A stretch of DNA of 6,500 bases from the NCBI GenBank assembly GCA_016234205.1, contig JACRGN010000144.1, forward strand, positions 1 to 6,500, written 5' to 3'. This DNA comes from Nitrospinota bacterium (GTDB lineage Bacteria; Nitrospinota; Nitrospinia; UBA9942). A model generated the notes under the pieces. The model was not told where the DNA came from. It did no database searches and was given only the letters and a program-made list of their open reading frames with translations. The translations under genes were made by a program, and so were the position numbers. This document shows positions 5,444 through 6,500 of this stretch, in pieces. Within the stretch, counting starts at the first letter, position 1; each line of letters starts with the position of its first letter.

Positions 5444-6307
5444 TTATGCCGTGCCTGCCTTTTCCCTGACTATACTATATGCCTGCACTACTTCCTGAAA
5501 ATACCTTTTCGCCTCCTCCCTCAATGTATCAGAAGGAAACCTGTCAGGATGGAATGCCACCTTGAGAAACTTATACCTCCGATCAAGCCGTGAAATATTG
5601 GTATCGTCAAACCATGAAACCCTCTGATGTCCAATATCCCTCTGTTTTCCTGCCGAGGAAAGAGATATAACTGCGAGGTCAAATATATCCTCCCTTATCT
5701 CCGCTATCTTAACAGCCATTTCATAGAAGGAGCCTTCCCCCTTCTTGACCTCATTTTGCAGAAGCTCGATTCCCCTTTGCAGCACATCGGCAGCATGGAG
5801 CACCTCATCTTCCTCAACAGCCTTTATATCTTCGAGATAATCTTTCAGCTCCCTGATGAGAAAGTTAAGGGCAGTTCTTTTATCATCTTCATAAGACCGC
5901 AGCTTTTTTCTCATATAGCTCATCTCCGATTCAATATCCCTCTTTTCAAGGGCTTCAAGCCTCTTTCCGAGACTATCTTCCCTCTCGGATGTTCTATCCC
6001 TTTCTTCTTTTATCCGAGCCATATCCTCACGGAGGCTTTGTATAAGCTGTATATCCCCCTCTTTCTCAGCCTGCAATTCCCCTACAAGATGAGAATAGCC
6101 TGACATAAATAGATATTTGGTAATGAACACCCCTACGGCAAAGGCAGATAGGATGACACCATAAAATGGGCTCACTCCTTTTAGCGGCTCTATAATAGCC
6201 TCTGGATACTGCAGATATATAAACCACCAGAGCACAGTGAGCAATACTGTTCCGTGGGCAAGCTCATCAATAAGCCATGATTTCATTATTATGAATAATA
6301 ATCTCAT
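5444..6307 (-). CDS. Membrane-anchored coiled-coil protein with a C-terminal J-like domain
   Basis: This 287-residue protein has two membrane helices near the N terminus (about 17-34 and 47-67), then a long charged coiled coil (about 75-165), a second helical region (165-220), and a J-like domain at the C-terminal end. The J-like part has helix II with the hallmark HPD at 253-255 (KVAFHPDRFPS) and helix III with the typical pattern ending FQEVVQAYSIVRE. Helix I, with its DYYxxLGV signature, is not recognisable, so this is a shortened or degenerate J domain. HPD is the residue set that stimulates Hsp70 (DnaK) ATPase; recruitment of DnaK to the membrane is therefore plausible. DjlA has a similar order (membrane anchor, then C-terminal J), but no TerB-like region is evident here. 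The start is uncertain: the ATG at 6307 and one seven codons in (6286) both lack a clear ribosome site. Confidence 0.85.
   Translation of the reverse strand: MRLLFIIMKSWLIDELAHGTVLLTVLWWFIYLQYPEAIIEPLKGVSPFYGVILSAFAVGVFITKYLFMSGYSHLVGELQAEKEGDIQLIQSLREDMARIKEERDRTSEREDSLGKRLEALEKRDIESEMSYMRKKLRSYEDDKRTALNFLIRELKDYLEDIKAVEEDEVLHAADVLQRGIELLQNEVKKGEGSFYEMAVKIAEIREDIFDLAVISLSSAGKQRDIGHQRVSWFDDTNISRLDRRYKFLKVAFHPDRFPSDTLREEAKRYFQEVVQAYSIVREKAGTA
6285..6302. repeat. Perfect AT-only inverted repeat over the J-domain gene start
   Basis: ATTATTAT-GA-ATAATAAT is a perfect inverted repeat with 8-bp arms and a 2-base centre. It lies between, and partly over, the two candidate start codons at 6307 and 6286. 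It may be an operator-like site or a weak RNA hairpin that affects start choice, but palindromes of pure A and T are common by chance. Confidence 0.4.
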
Positions 6308-6315
6308 ATATAATT

Positions 6316-6381
6316 AGCTGTCAGCCGGAAGCTTACAGCCGTCAGCAGTTAGGTTTAGCTGATTGCTGAAAGCTGATGGCT
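6316..6381. repeat. AGCTGA/TCAGC-type imperfect inverted repeat
   Basis: The segment is built from short variants of one motif. TCAGC occurs at the left (GTCAGCCG, CCGTCAGCAGTT), and its inverse GCTGA at the right (AGCTGATTGCTGAAAGCTGATGG), so the halves can pair with mismatches. It occupies the leader region of the J-domain gene. It is best described as a degenerate dispersed repeat; from memory, similar AGCTGAnnGCTGA strings recur between genes in environmental genomes. Confidence 0.65.
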
Positions 6382-6389
6382 TATTTTCC

Positions 6390-6414
6390 TCTGTGAAAAT
6401 CTGTGTAATCTGTG
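6390..6414. repeat. TCTGTG triplet repeat with 9-10-base period
   Basis: TCTGTG occurs at 6390, 6400 and 6409, separated by AAAA and TAA, in the string CTGTGAAAATCTGTGTAATC followed by TGTGG. The spacing is about one helical turn, like the ACAGGAT repeat at 5353-5424, though the sequence differs. From memory, this is another repeat type seen between genes in many environmental bacteria. Confidence 0.6.
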
Positions 6415-6433
6415 GTTTCATTAAAGTTTTTGT

Positions 6434-6500
6434 TCATTTCACAAAAGGCACTGACTTTGCGTCTGTTTCCGATTCAAATGACCTCTCCGGTTGAAAGTCC
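6434..6500 (-). CDS. Possible C-terminal end of a gene entering from the right edge
   Basis: One minus-strand frame is open from the window edge (first full codon at 6497-6499) for 21 codons to a TGA at 6434-6436, encoding a hydrophilic tail DFQPERSFESETDAKSVPFV then K. A repeat begins 19 bases further on, as in the other gaps here, which fits a gene end. A second minus frame is also open over most of this stretch, so the call is tentative and no family can be named. Confidence 0.3.
   Translation of the reverse strand, partial: DFQPERSFESETDAKSVPFVK

Noticed and set aside
5627..6103. Plus-strand open frame of 158 codons
   Set aside because: It is antisense to the J-domain protein, which has coherent membrane, coiled-coil and HPD features.
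6473..6500. Start of a plus-strand gene at the ATG near 6479
   Set aside because: It has no ribosome site and only seven codons are visible; the minus-strand gene end fits the orientation of all other genes better.

Overview
The window looks like chromosomal DNA from a Gram-negative environmental bacterium. It has strong AGGAGG-type ribosome binding sites, moderate GC in genes, AT-rich gaps, and an outer-membrane-type lipoprotein. The gene content and the style of the intergenic repeats recall sediment or groundwater lineages such as Nitrospirota or Desulfobacterota. That is an impression only; nothing here identifies the species.

Every supported gene is on the minus strand, so transcription runs from high to low coordinates. 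In that order there is a possible C-terminal scrap of a gene entering from the right edge (6434-6500), a membrane-anchored coiled-coil protein with a C-terminal J-like domain (5444-6307), a TauE/SafE-family anion exporter (4433-5335), a coiled-coil plus HEAT-repeat protein (3195-4313), a 128-residue four-helix membrane protein with paired histidines (2774-3160), a divergent FeoB-type GTPase/permease (746-2716), and the N-terminal part of an Ala/Glu/Lys-rich lipoprotein cut by the left edge (1-411). The lipoprotein has its own near-consensus sigma-70 promoter, about 300 bases downstream of feoB, and is probably a separate transcription unit.

The core is the HEAT, four-helix and FeoB run, with gaps of 34 and 57 bases. 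The four-helix protein has histidines placed as in transmembrane di-heme b cytochromes, two near each membrane face. This suggests a small electron conduit that could reduce ferric iron for the FeoB-like permease next to it. That is a hypothesis from sequence alone. The FeoB lacks an adjacent FeoA and has unusual residues at the usual gate motifs, so its ion specificity is also open.

The gaps are filled with short repeats, a different kind in each: a 15-bp tandem duplication upstream of the lipoprotein, an imperfect palindrome upstream of the HEAT gene, a six-copy ACAGGAT palindrome between the J-domain gene and tauE, and an AGCTGA-type inverted repeat plus a TCTGTG triplet repeat at the right end. 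No tRNA, rRNA, CRISPR array, transposase or integrase was seen.
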